Shown here piece after piece: positions 1-9,194 of a stretch of 64,000 nucleotides of DNA. The stretch covers positions 186,001-250,000 of the forward strand of contig CAJQUN010000467.1 of the NCBI GenBank assembly GCA_907163345.1, read 5' to 3'. Numbering within the stretch: position 1 is the stretch's first letter; every line of letters begins with the position of its first letter. Both the position numbers and the translations under genes were made by a program. The DNA comes from Haberlea rhodopensis (Eukaryota > Streptophyta > Magnoliopsida > Lamiales > Gesneriaceae). The notes below the pieces were generated by a model. It ran no database searches. It saw only the letters and a program-made list of their open reading frames with translations, and was not told where the DNA came from.

Positions 1-506
1 TCTACATAATTCGTAGTGTATCCAATAGTCGCCTTTATAGATTACCCTGTTACGGGTAACGTTTGACGATATCAAGATACATAACTCCTTATGTTGGGAT
101 CTCTGATGATCACAAGTCGTAAGGATTGTATACATTATTATCACTATGAGAATTGCATATGACGATCATATAACTATCCATGTTGCATTCTCATGGTGGG
201 TCTGTCCAGTACATCGTTCTCTAACATGTACCCATATGTTGATTTGATATCTCATATCAATGAACAATTCATCGATCAACATATACTAGTCTCTACGTAT
301 TATCATTATCCCTATTCATGATAATACTTGACTAGGGACATCTTTAAGAATAATACAATATTATTCTAAGGACATTAACATATATATTAATTCACAATGC
401 ACAGTTAAAAGAATAATATATAATAATGAATTGCCATTCATAAATCCATAAACATTGTATGTCTTAAACAATCATCTAATGACTTGTCTTAGGGCATATC
501 CCAACA
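1..506 (-). mobile_element. Partial LTR of Ty1/copia family TGTTGGGATATG (5' end of LTR, cut by window edge)
   Basis: This stretch is the reverse complement of the first 500 or so bases of the LTRs at 27622 and 42102. The LTR terminus TGTTGGGATATGCC reads leftwards from position 506. It interrupts the reverse transcriptase of the SIRE-like copia at a clean boundary, where the reading frame runs into LTR sequence. The rest of the LTR, and any internal region, lies outside the window, so a full element and a solo LTR cannot be told apart. Confidence 0.9.
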
Positions 507-1577
507 AAAGTTTCATGCCAGGCACGGGGAGCTTGCTTTAGACCATACAAGGCTTTATTGAGACGGAAAACATGAGATGGCTGCTGATGGTTTTCAAATC
601 CAGGAGGTTGTTCAACATAGACTTCTTCCTGGAGTTTGCCGTTAAGAAATGCACTCTTAACATCCATCTGATAGACTTTAAAGTCTTTAAACGCAGCAAA
701 TGCAAGAAATATGCGAATTGCTTCTGTAGCCCAGTGCAACTAATCTTGCCTTATTTCTGATTACTGTACCGTTTTCGTCTAATTTATTCCTAAACACCCA
801 TTTGGTGCCAATTACAGTGTGATGCTTTGGTCGTGGTACTAGATACCATACTTTGTTTCGCTCAAACTGATTTAGTTCTTCCTGCATTGCTTCTACCCAA
901 CTTGGGTCTAATATGGCTTCATCAATCTTCTTAGGTTCTATATGAGATATGAATGCAGCATGAAGAAATTCATTAATCATTTGTCCTCTGGTGCGTAGAG
1001 GAGCAAGAGGGTTACCGATGACCTGCTCAGGTGGATGATCCTTCTTCCACCGGAGCGAAGGTCCAAGAGGATTGAGTTCTTCAGTTGACTGGATGTGAGT
1101 AGGCAAATCAGAGGTTCTGATTGACTCATCTTTCTCATTTGTTCCTTCTGCTGCAGCAGGGGTAGATGCTACTGTTTCATTTGAAGCTGGCTGCAGTGCT
1201 TGTTGGCCAGCAGACTCCTCTGCTTGAGCTTCAGGAACTTCTGGTTCTAAGGAGCAGTCAGTCCTGCTTCTGTAATCAATCTCATCATCAACATTTTCGT
1301 CAATGTAAGTGCTTTCCAGTCGATTACTCAAGTTGTTGATTTGTATATCAGATAGTATACAGTCAGTAGGTTCATCAAATTTTACATGCACTGATTCTTC
1401 TACATTAAGAGTTCTATTATTAAATACTCTGAATGCCTTACTAACTGTAGAATAGCCAAGGAATATTCCAGCATCAGATTTGGCATCAAAAGCAGTGAGA
1501 TGAGTCTTTCCATTGTTGTGAATAAAACATTTGCAACCAAACACATGGAAATAGGAAATATTTGGCTTACTGCCATT
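507..1577 (-). pseudogene. Copia integrase C-terminus and reverse transcriptase, broken
   Basis: This segment continues the polyprotein from the protease-integrase block. It starts just after a TGA that replaces an expected tryptophan codon near 1578. It encodes the integrase C-terminal part (FGCKCFIHNN, FLGYS) and a variable linker. The RT N-terminus follows, with the motifs WVFRNKLDENG and KARLVA. Near 740 a small deletion shifts the frame, and sequence corresponding to the start of the RT palm is missing. The RT resumes with QMDVKSAFLNG and LYGLKQAPRAW, then is cut at 506 by the inserted LTR before the YVDD catalytic motif. RT normally makes element cDNA in virus-like particles. This copy cannot encode a functional enzyme. 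Confidence 0.85.
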
Positions 1578-2660
1578 TCAGATCTCATAAGGGGTTTTGT
1601 TTGCTCGCTTATTAATCATTGATCTGTTCTGCGTATAACATGCTGTGTTGACAGCTTCTGCCCAAAATCTCTGCGATATTTCTGATTCCGCGAGCATAAT
1701 TCGCGCAGCTTCTTTCAAAGTGCGGTTCCTACGCTCAGCAACTTCGTTTTGTTGAGGAGTTCTAGCTGCAGAGTATTCGTGTTTAATACCAAGGTCATCT
1801 AGATATGATTCGAGTGATTGATTGGTGAACTCAGTACCTTTATCACTGCGAATTCTATCTATCCCACACGATTTCTCATTTTGGAGTCTTTTCAGTAATT
1901 TGATCAGCTTTGGAGTAGCCTGATCTTTGCCACTTAGGAACAAGACCCACGTGAAACGAGTGTAATCGTCTATTACCACTAGAGTATACTTCATTCCCCC
2001 TAGACTTGTTACTGGTATAGGACCAAATAGATCCATATGCAGCAACTCTAGGCACCGAGAAGAAGATTTACTCCCTTTGTTCTTAAAGGAGGATCTGATT
2101 TGCTTACCAAGTTGGCATGCTGCACAGATCTTGTCTTTTGAGAACTCAATTTGGGGCAGTCCAACAACTAGATCAAGTTTATGCAGACTGGCAATAGTTT
2201 TAAAGTTTAAGTGACTCAACCGTTTGTGCCAAAGCCAATTTTTGGATGAATTCAGAGCAGCTAAGCAAGTAGAAGAGGCAGGCTGATTAAGATTCCAATC
2301 AACTTTATATGTGTTATCATGCCTTCTACCTACAAGTAGTATACTACCATCAATAGATTTAATTGTGCATGAGTGCTGATTGAATTCTACGGAATGACCA
2401 TTGTCACACAATTGACTTATGCTAATCAAGTTGTAGCATAGATTTTCAACTAAAAGAATATCTTTAATGATGATGTTACCGTAGATAATCTTACCCTTAC
2501 CCACGGTTCTACCTTTCGCGTTGTCTCCAAAAGTTATTCTGGGTCCGGTGGAGTCCACCAGTTCAGACAATAAGCTCGCATTCCCTGTCATATGTCTAGA
2601 GCACCCGCTGTCCAGAAACCATTCTGAGCTCCGAACTGGATGCATTCTAGTTTCCTGCAA
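1578..2660 (-). pseudogene. Copia protease and integrase segment (SIRE-like)
   Basis: An open stretch of about 360 codons. Near residue 17 is DSGCSRHMTG, the copia aspartic protease active site. A pre-integrase HHCC zinc-binding region follows near residues 142-185 (LWHKRLSHLN, CAACQLGK). The integrase core has its three acidic residues in HMDLFGP (about 207), RSDKGTEF (about 272) and NEVAERRNRTL (about 306). The protease would cleave the polyprotein and the integrase would insert the cDNA. The frame ends in a TGA after PYEI, where the family continues with tryptophan. The upstream join to gag also contains stops. The catalytic residues remain intact, so this copy decayed recently. Confidence 0.85.
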
Positions 2661-2690
2661 TTAAAGCGATAGAACGATTGGTACCCAATC

Positions 2691-3313
2691 CTACTTGGGT
2701 CCTGGTAGGATTAGTCCTTTCGGAACCCACACTTGTATGACCCTGAATGACTTAGGTCGGTGTGTGTTCTGAAATGTGTGTGCATTTATAAATATAGGTG
2801 ATGATTTTGACTGTGAAGTGTGATAATATGTGTATGCATGTGCTTTTGGTTTGTAGTTCCTGTTATTTAGCATATACCTCTTCTGGACAGGTTTACAGTT
2901 GTAGTACCAGTTGGGTTTAACCTCTCTAGCTGCTCGACCAGTGGGTTTAAGTTCATTTCTGAACTTTTGCCTCGGTTTAGCCTCTTTGAGTGGTTCTACA
3001 TAACCGATACCCCTGTGCTGTGCCTGTTCCTTGATGAGTGTTGCTTTAACAGGTTCTTTAACCAGTTCGTAAGGGTCATATACTGTGCTAGATCTTACAA
3101 AGTTCATTGATTGAACCTTGCTTTTGTTAGACACAGTTGAGGTTCATTACCAGATGAACTGCCGTCATTGTTATTATAGCCTATGCCTGTTAAATCACCA
3201 GCAAGCCTTATAGACTCAAGCATTTCATCCTTTCTGGTAGTCGACGCATTCCAAGTGCTAACCAGTTTGCTAAGTTTCTGGTAAGCATTCTTGGCTTCAT
3301 CTCTTTCCTTCAC
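2691..3313 (-). pseudogene. Gag C-terminal/linker region of SIRE-like copia, frameshifted
   Basis: Two overlapping open stretches in different frames (3313-3104 and 3134-2691) link gag to protease. The first is helical and charged (KERDEAKNAYQKLSKLV) and has the GIGYNN motif typical of the long gag linker in this lineage. The second is basic and rich in aromatic residues, ending in WVPKGL. Neither has a usable ATG. They were one frame with gag originally and are now split by indels. No enzymatic motif is present. The segment probably belongs to the nucleocapsid side of the polyprotein. Confidence 0.6.
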
Positions 3314-3334
3314 TAGGAGACTGGTTGTTTCCCT

Positions 3335-4648
3335 TCAGCAGTTCAACTCCCTTGATTGTTCACAATCAAGCTTGTTTTCATGCGTTTCAGTTTGGGTTGT
3401 GTGCTCAGTCTTATAGCTTTCAAAAGATTCATATAGCGTCCGATACTCATTTATCATGTCCTGCAATGCATTGGTAAGTTCACTATGTGTAAATTCAGAT
3501 AGGTTTGATTCATGTACCTCATTTTCATTATTTGCCATTAAGCAGTGGACTTCCTCGTCTTCACTCTCGCTCGATGAGCTAGTTAACTCTTCTGATTCTG
3601 ATTCTGATTCAGAATCAGCCCATTTGCTCTTAGTTTCTTCTGCCATCAAGACCTTTTGATCTCTGTCCTTTTTGGATGATCTTCTGGTTTCTTTGGATTT
3701 TCTGTAATCCTTGGATCCTCTTTTGTGATCATCCTTCTTGGGTTTAGGACAGTCCGCAATGAAGTGCCCTGGTTTGAGGCAGTTGAAGCATACTCGCTCT
3801 TCTTCTTCTGAATTTCCTTTCCGAGGATATGATTGATAAGATCTCTGATTCTTCTTCATGAATTTCCCAAATTTCTTTACAAACATTGCCATAGCATCAT
3901 TACACATCTTTTCTGGAGTCATTTCTGTAGGAGTAGGCAGAGACTCCGATGCAGTGAGAGCTTTTGTTGGTTGACTGGTACTTGGTTCATCTTCAACCCG
4001 AATGCCTAATTCGAATTCATAGGCTTTTAAATCAGCAAACAGATCATGTAGATCTATTTTGTTGATGTCCTTCGATTCTCTCATAGCAATGGTCTTGACA
4101 TCCCATTCTCTTGGTAGACCTCTCATTACTTTGAGAGTGACTTCTCTGTTGGGTAACTCCTTACCCAGACTGTTTAGTTCATTGATTATTCCAGTCACTC
4201 TTTCATCGTACTCGTTGAGAGTTTCTCCATTTATCATTTTGATATGCTCAAACTTCTGTAAAGCCACAGTGAGCTTGTTTTCTTTGGTTTGATCATTTCC
4301 TTCACAGAGTTGAGCAATCTTCTCCCAGATTTCTATGGCTGTAGGGCACATCTTTATTTTGTTGAACATATTTTTGTCCAAAGTTTTGAACAGAATGTCC
4401 TTAGCAATGTTGTCTAGATTTGCTTTTTTTTTGTCTTCATTAGACCATTGAGATCTTTCCTTTTCTACCATTTGTGGATCACCACTTGTGATAGAAGCAG
4501 CTGTATTGATTTTCATGATCTTCAAAGGTCCTTCAGTGATTACATACCACATATCATCATCTTGAGCACTTAGATGTGCTTGCATACGGATCCTCCAGTC
4601 ATCATATTCGTCTTTCTTGAACATTGGAATCTTGCTGAATGAGGCCAT
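3335..4648 (-). CDS. gag: Gag polyprotein of SIRE-like copia element
   Basis: A 437-codon open frame whose ATG lies 44 bases inside the primer-binding site, as expected for gag. The N-terminal part (MASFSKIPMFKKDEYDDWR) and residues about 60-200 fit the UBN2-type copia gag fold that forms the particle shell. A CCHC zinc knuckle of form C-x2-C-x4-H-x4-C lies near residues 286-299 (CFNCLKPGHFIADC). Lysine-rich sequence follows, then an acidic serine/glutamate tail near residues 345-370. The frame ends at a TAA after about 437 codons, where related elements continue into protease, so it may be a truncated product. It is otherwise undamaged. Confidence 0.85.
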   Translation of the reverse strand: MASFSKIPMFKKDEYDDWRIRMQAHLSAQDDDMWYVITEGPLKIMKINTAASITSGDPQMVEKERSQWSNEDKKKANLDNIAKDILFKTLDKNMFNKIKMCPTAIEIWEKIAQLCEGNDQTKENKLTVALQKFEHIKMINGETLNEYDERVTGIINELNSLGKELPNREVTLKVMRGLPREWDVKTIAMRESKDINKIDLHDLFADLKAYEFELGIRVEDEPSTSQPTKALTASESLPTPTEMTPEKMCNDAMAMFVKKFGKFMKKNQRSYQSYPRKGNSEEEERVCFNCLKPGHFIADCPKPKKDDHKRGSKDYRKSKETRRSSKKDRDQKVLMAEETKSKWADSESESESEELTSSSSESEDEEVHCLMANNENEVHESNLSEFTHSELTNALQDMINEYRTLYESFESYKTEHTTQTETHENKLDCEQSRELNC

Positions 4649-4692
4649 CAGTTTTTGGTAAATGGTAATTTCTCAAGATTGAGAAGACCTAA

Positions 4693-4704
4693 GCTCTGAT
4701 ACCA
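4693..4704 (-). other. Primer-binding site, tRNA-iMet type
   Basis: On the minus strand the sequence reads TGGTATCAGAGC, the standard complement of the initiator tRNA-Met 3' end used by most plant copia and gypsy elements. It lies two bases beyond the end of the LTR at 4707 and 45 bases before the gag ATG. Confidence 0.9.
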
Positions 4705-5307
4705 CTTGTTAGGATCGGGGTAGTGTTTAGAAGGGAGGGGTTGAATAAACACTAGATACAATTTCGATTTCTTTTTCTGGTTAACTGTAAACTGTTAAGT
4801 ATTACAGTTGCTTCTCAATATCAGGCAAGTCAGTAGACACTTATTATAGTGCGGAAGACGTTTACACAACTTGTGAGGAATAAAACTGAAGTAATAAAGC
4901 AATAAACAAATAACAAGAGAGTTGTTTCTGGAAGTTCGAAGCACAACGCTTCTACGTCTCCCCTTCTTCCTTTGCAGGAAGGATTCACTAGAAGACTTGG
5001 TTTACACTTTTACAGTATACAACATTCTTAGGCACTAACACACTCGGCCTAAACTCCTAGCAATCACACTCTTCTTAACTTTTGGTTACAATGGATTCTA
5101 TGACACTCTTTACAGAATAAACTTTCTAGCTTTGAGAGTTTTTGAGCAGCAGACTTCAATTGAAGATAATCTATCACAGATTCAGTTTGCTGTTTGTCTG
5201 CTCTTTGCTGAACGTTTGGAATATCAGTAGTATAACTTTCTTGTTTGCTTTGAAGTATATCTATTAGTTGAAAATCGCTCAGCACCTCTTCATTCTCTGC
5301 TTGAATG

Positions 5308-5317
5308 TATTTATAGG
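5308..5317 (-). promoter_or_regulatory. Probable TATA box in SIRE-like LTR
   Basis: The minus strand reads CCTATAAATA in the middle of the LTR, upstream of the region that joins the primer-binding site. The position fits a U3/R promoter, which would place the start of transcription near 5280. This is a motif match only. Confidence 0.6.
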
Positions 5318-5577
5318 TTTGGATGTCCAACGGTAGCCTTTCTGTATATGGAAGAGATTAGCTTTCCAATTTCATATTGTCTTCTTTCCTATTTTGTAAA
5401 GCAACGGCTCTTTTCACTCTGACGGTAATGGTGGCGGAGATATAGCAGGGTGCGCCGCTCTGTTGTACCTTTGTCAGAGAATGTTGTACTGATTTTGTCT
5501 CGTTGCTTAGTGCTCTAACTGGAAGCTCAGACTTCTGCTGGTTTTCTTTGTTCAACTGGTCGTTCATCCACTTATGA

Positions 5578-6040
5578 CCAGTTGATGTCCTTGTTCAGTG
5601 AGAGACTATTCAGTTGATAGTTGTCCAGTAGATGTCCATCCAGTTTAAGTTTGTCCGGTTGATAGCTTGTACGGTTGATGTCTTCACCCGGTTGATGTCT
5701 ATCCAGTTGATGACTTCATCCGGTTGATGTCTTATCCGGTTGATGTCCATCCAGTTGATGTCTTCATCCGGTTGATGACTTATCCGGTTGATGTCCATCC
5801 AGTTGATGTCTTAACCAGTTGATGACTTCGTCCGGTTGATGTCTTCATCCGGTTGATGTCCATCCAGTTGATGTCTTAACCAGTTGATGACTTCGTCCGG
5901 TTGATGACTTATCCGGTTGATGTCCATGCAGTTGATGTCTTCGTCCGGTTGATGTCTTCATCCGGTTGATGTCTGATCCGGTTGATGTATTGTCCGATTG
6001 ATGTCCATCCAGTTTATGTCTTGTCCAGTTGGTAGGCATC
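5578..6040 (-). repeat. Array of 15-18 bp U3 repeats (GTTGATGTCCATCCA type)
   Basis: In plus orientation, units such as GTTGATGTCCATCCA, GTTGATGTCTTCATCCG and GTTGATGACTTATCCG follow one another, with about 27 copies over roughly 460 bases. They are variants of one 15-18 bp unit and lie on the U3 side of the SIRE-like LTR, upstream of its TATA box. That is the usual place for enhancer-like subrepeats. Open frames across them are a by-product of the repeat. Confidence 0.88.
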
Positions 6041-6082
6041 CAGTTTGTAATTACCAAAACTTTAGAAATCGTTTTCCCAACA

Positions 6083-8977
6083 CCCCGGGTGATATTCGAT
6101 TTCACAGTCGTAGTCCTTCAGCAGGTCCATCCATCTCCTCTGCCTCATGTTTAGCTCAGCCTGTGTAAATAAGAACTTCAGGCTCTTGTGATCAGTGAAG
6201 ATGGTGAATGAGGTAACATTTAAGTAGTGTCGCCATATCTTCAAGGCGAACACTATAGCCGCTAACTCCAAATCGTGGACTGGATACCTCGTCTCATGTG
6301 GCTTCAACTGTCTCGAAGCATAAGCCACTACATGTGTGTCCTGCATCAGTACGCACCCTAGGCCCTGTAGCGATGCGTCGGTATAAAGAACAAATCCTTT
6401 GTTCTCCTTGGGAATCACTAGAACTGGTGCAGTAGTCAGTCTGTGCTTCAATTCCCTGAAACTCTGCTCACAAGCATCTGACCAACAAAATGAGACTCCC
6501 TTCTGAGTCAGCTGTGTAAGTGGCTTGGCGATCTTTGAGAAACCCTCGACGAAACGTCGATAATAGCCAGCCAGACCAAGAAAACTTCGAATCTCACTGA
6601 CTGAAGTAGGGGCAGACCAATCCATAACTGCCTCTATCTTCCTCGGGTCTACTGATATCCCCTCTCGTGATATGATATGGCCCAAGAATGCAACACTGCT
6701 CAGCCAAAACTCACACTTGCTGAGTTTGGCGTACAACTGATGATCCCTGAGGATCTGGAGTACTATCCTTAGATGTTCGGCATGATCCTCTTCACTCCTT
6801 GAATAGACCAGGATGTCATCAATGAACACGATCACAAACTGATCGAAGTACTCCTGAAATACTCTGTTCATCAGGCTCATAAAGACTGCAGGTGCATTTG
6901 TCACACCGAACGGCATCACCAAGAACTCATAGTGCCCATACCGAGTTCTAAAAGCCGTCTTTTGGACATCACTAGCTCTAACCCGTACCTGGTGATAGCC
7001 TGACCTCAAATCTATCTTGGAGTACACCTCTGTACCCTGAAGCTGGTCGAACAGATCATCAATCCTCGGAAGCGGATATCTGTTCTTCACTGTAGCCTTG
7101 TTCAGTTGCCTGTAGTCAATGCACAGACGCATTGATCCATCCTTCTTTTTCACGAACAAGACTGGCGCACCCCAAGGCGATACACTAGGACGGATGTATC
7201 CCTTGTCGAGGAGCTCCTGTAACTGTACCTTCAGTTCCCTTAGCTCTGCCGGTGCCATCCTGTATGGGGCACGAGAAATGGCTGATGTCCCTGGCAGCAG
7301 CTCAATAGCAAACTCAACATCCCTGACAGGCGGAAATCCCGGAATCTCATCTGGAAACACATCAATGAACTCCGCCACGACTGGAGTGTCCTCGGCTCTC
7401 ACTTCCTTCTCCTCTGAAGTATCCATGGCATAAATAAGGTACCCAGTGTGGCCGCGCTCCAATAACCGCGACATCTTAACCGCCGAGATTACTGGTATCT
7501 TTGGACGAGAGCCGTCCCCATAAAAAGTCCACTGGAACCCCTGATCAGACAGAAAACGAACCATCCTCTTTTGGCAATCTACCATAGCTCGGTATCTGCT
7601 CAACACGTCAATGCCGATAATGCAGTCAAAGTCTGCCATCTCTAACTGAATCAAATCGGCCCTCAGATCATTGCCCTCAAAATAAATGAGGCAATCAGAT
7701 AACAGCCGATCCGCAATCACATGCTTTCCCGTGGGTGTCGAGACCATGAGAGGCGTGGGTAACAGAGACGAGCACAAGCGGTGTCCTTTCACAAAAGCAG
7801 TAGATACAAAGGAATGGGAAGCACCTGTATCTATCAATATAAGTGCAGGGTACGTAAGTAAATGGCACGTACCAGCAATGACTTCCTCTGGGGCTGCCTC
7901 AGCCTGCTCCCTAGTCAGTGCGTACACCTGTCCCTGCGGCGGTCCTGCCGTCTGACCTCCCTGTGGTCGTGGTGCAAACTGCTGTCTCTGTGGTGCCCTC
8001 CCAGCATCAAACCTTGGCCTATTCGGCCCTGAGTCTGTCTGAACTGCCCGATTTGGGCAACCTCGAGCCATGTGGCCCATCTTTCCACAAATATAGCAAC
8101 CTAGACAGTCACGTAACAAGTGCCATCCTCCACAGTTGGTACACCTGGTCCCCCCTGCCTTGCTCCCCTGTGTGGGTCCCCGGTTGTTCTGCTTCTGTCC
8201 CTGAGGCTTCTTCCCACTAAATTTGGAAGATGATGAGGCCCCACGAGCCTTGAACTGATCCCCTCGTGGCCTCAGACTATCAATAACAGGCCTCTGTGGT
8301 GGTACTGAAGGGGGTACAACATCCTTGTACGCGTCCACGGCAATCTCCGCCAACTCTGCCCGTGTCAGGGCGTCATCAAATGAGCTGGGGTTGTTGGAGA
8401 TAACCCGATCAAACAGCTCTGGCCTCAGACCCTTCAGAAAGTTCCTCATCTTGGCATGGCTACTGACAGCAATATGAGGTACATACCTCAGCAGTGAGGA
8501 ATACTGCATAGCGTAGTCTGCCACTGACATGCTACCCTGCTTCAAACTGTTGAACTCATCCTCCTTTAATTGTCTGGCAGCTGCAGAGAAATACCGGTTA
8601 AGGAACCGGGTCCGGAATACAGTCCAGTCAACTGCCATACCTAGAGCTCTCAGCTCCATCACGGTGGTCTTCCACCACATAGCAGGCTTCTTAGCCATCT
8701 GAAACTCGGCTAACCTTAGCCATGCCGTGCGTGCACAGGGTGCAGTCACAAGTATCTGCTCTATACGTTCCAACCACTCCTCAGCTACTTCACCAGACTT
8801 AATTCCCTCAAACATGGGCGGAAGGAAACTCATAAATTGCTTCAAACTGAGCTCCCCTGGCAGTAACATCTGTACACTGGGCTCCACGCCCACAGCAGGT
8901 GGTGGTAAAGGGTTCGGCTGAGAAATACTGGCATTTCTACTGTCCATATCCCCTACCTCTTCATTAAGGTTCGCCAT
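6083..8977 (-). pseudogene. gag-pol: Gypsy-1 gag-pol, intact frame truncated by insertion in RNase H
   Basis: About 965 codons run without a stop from the ATG at 8977 (MANLNEEVGD). The four codons upstream start at TTG and are not the likely start. A retrotransposon gag domain occupies residues about 60-210. Two cysteine-histidine knuckles lie near 276-308, including CYICGKMGHMARGC. The aspartic protease motif LIDTGASHSFVS is near 380. RT starts near 610 (KKKDGSMRLCIDYRQLN), with the catalytic FIDDILVYS near 719. RNase H includes LYTDASLQGLG near 866 and FTDHKSLKFL near 940. The frame fuses into the SIRE-like LTR after EYHPG. All visible catalytic residues are intact, so the copia insertion is the first visible lesion. 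Confidence 0.9.
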
Positions 8978-9177
8978 GCTGTAACACAATAGTTAACAAC
9001 AATACCAAAAGCAGTTCATAATATAAGCCGTTAGATAACAAGAGTATCATATTCAAAGCATGTTAGTATAACACTTATACAACCATATGCATCACATGCA
9101 TAAGCATGCCCAAATGAATACCTAGCCAACTTGTTCCTAAAGGCTACCCTTCACTCTTCCCTGGTTATCTAACCACT
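8978..9177 (-). other. Untranslated leader of Gypsy-1
   Basis: About 200 bases between the primer-binding site and the gag ATG. Comparable leaders precede gag in Gypsy-2 (46345-46532) and Gypsy-3 (54806-54995). They share the stretches TAACAACAA and CTACCCTTCACTC. No open frame of note is present. Confidence 0.7.
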
Positions 9178-9189
9178 GCTCTGATACCA
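9178..9189 (-). other. Primer-binding site of Gypsy-1, tRNA-iMet type
   Basis: The minus strand reads TGGTATCAGAGC, five bases inside the LTR end at 9195. The same motif in the same context occurs in Gypsy-2, Gypsy-3 and the right-hand gypsy LTR. Confidence 0.9.
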
Positions 9190-9194
9190 CTAAA

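Larger units (their letters stand above)
507..6082 (-). mobile_element. SIRE/Maximus-like Ty1/copia retrotransposon, 5' portion
   Basis: Reading leftwards on the minus strand the order is LTR (6082-4707), tRNA-iMet primer-binding site, gag with a zinc knuckle, protease, integrase, then reverse transcriptase. Protease-integrase-RT order is the copia arrangement. The long gag with a serine/glutamate-rich tail and the extra linker before protease resemble the SIRE/Maximus lineage. The element lies inside the gag-pol of Gypsy-1, whose frame stops at 6083. Its own RT is cut at 506 by a younger copia LTR. The 3' end is outside the window, so its target duplication cannot be checked. Confidence 0.85.
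4707..6082 (-). repeat. 5' LTR of SIRE-like copia (1,376 bp)
   Basis: On the minus strand the LTR starts TGTTGGGAAAAC at 6082 and ends GATCCTAACA at 4707, giving TG...CA termini. One side borders the primer-binding site. The other borders the interrupted Gypsy-1 reading frame right after its HPG codons. The U3 side holds a long array of short repeats (5578-6040). A TATA box lies at 5308-5317. Only this LTR is in the window. Confidence 0.88.

Noticed and set aside
8978..8989. Start of Gypsy-1 and Gypsy-2 gag at MCYS
   Set aside because: The first residue comes from TTG. The first ATG is at 8977 (Gypsy-1) and 46332 (Gypsy-2).
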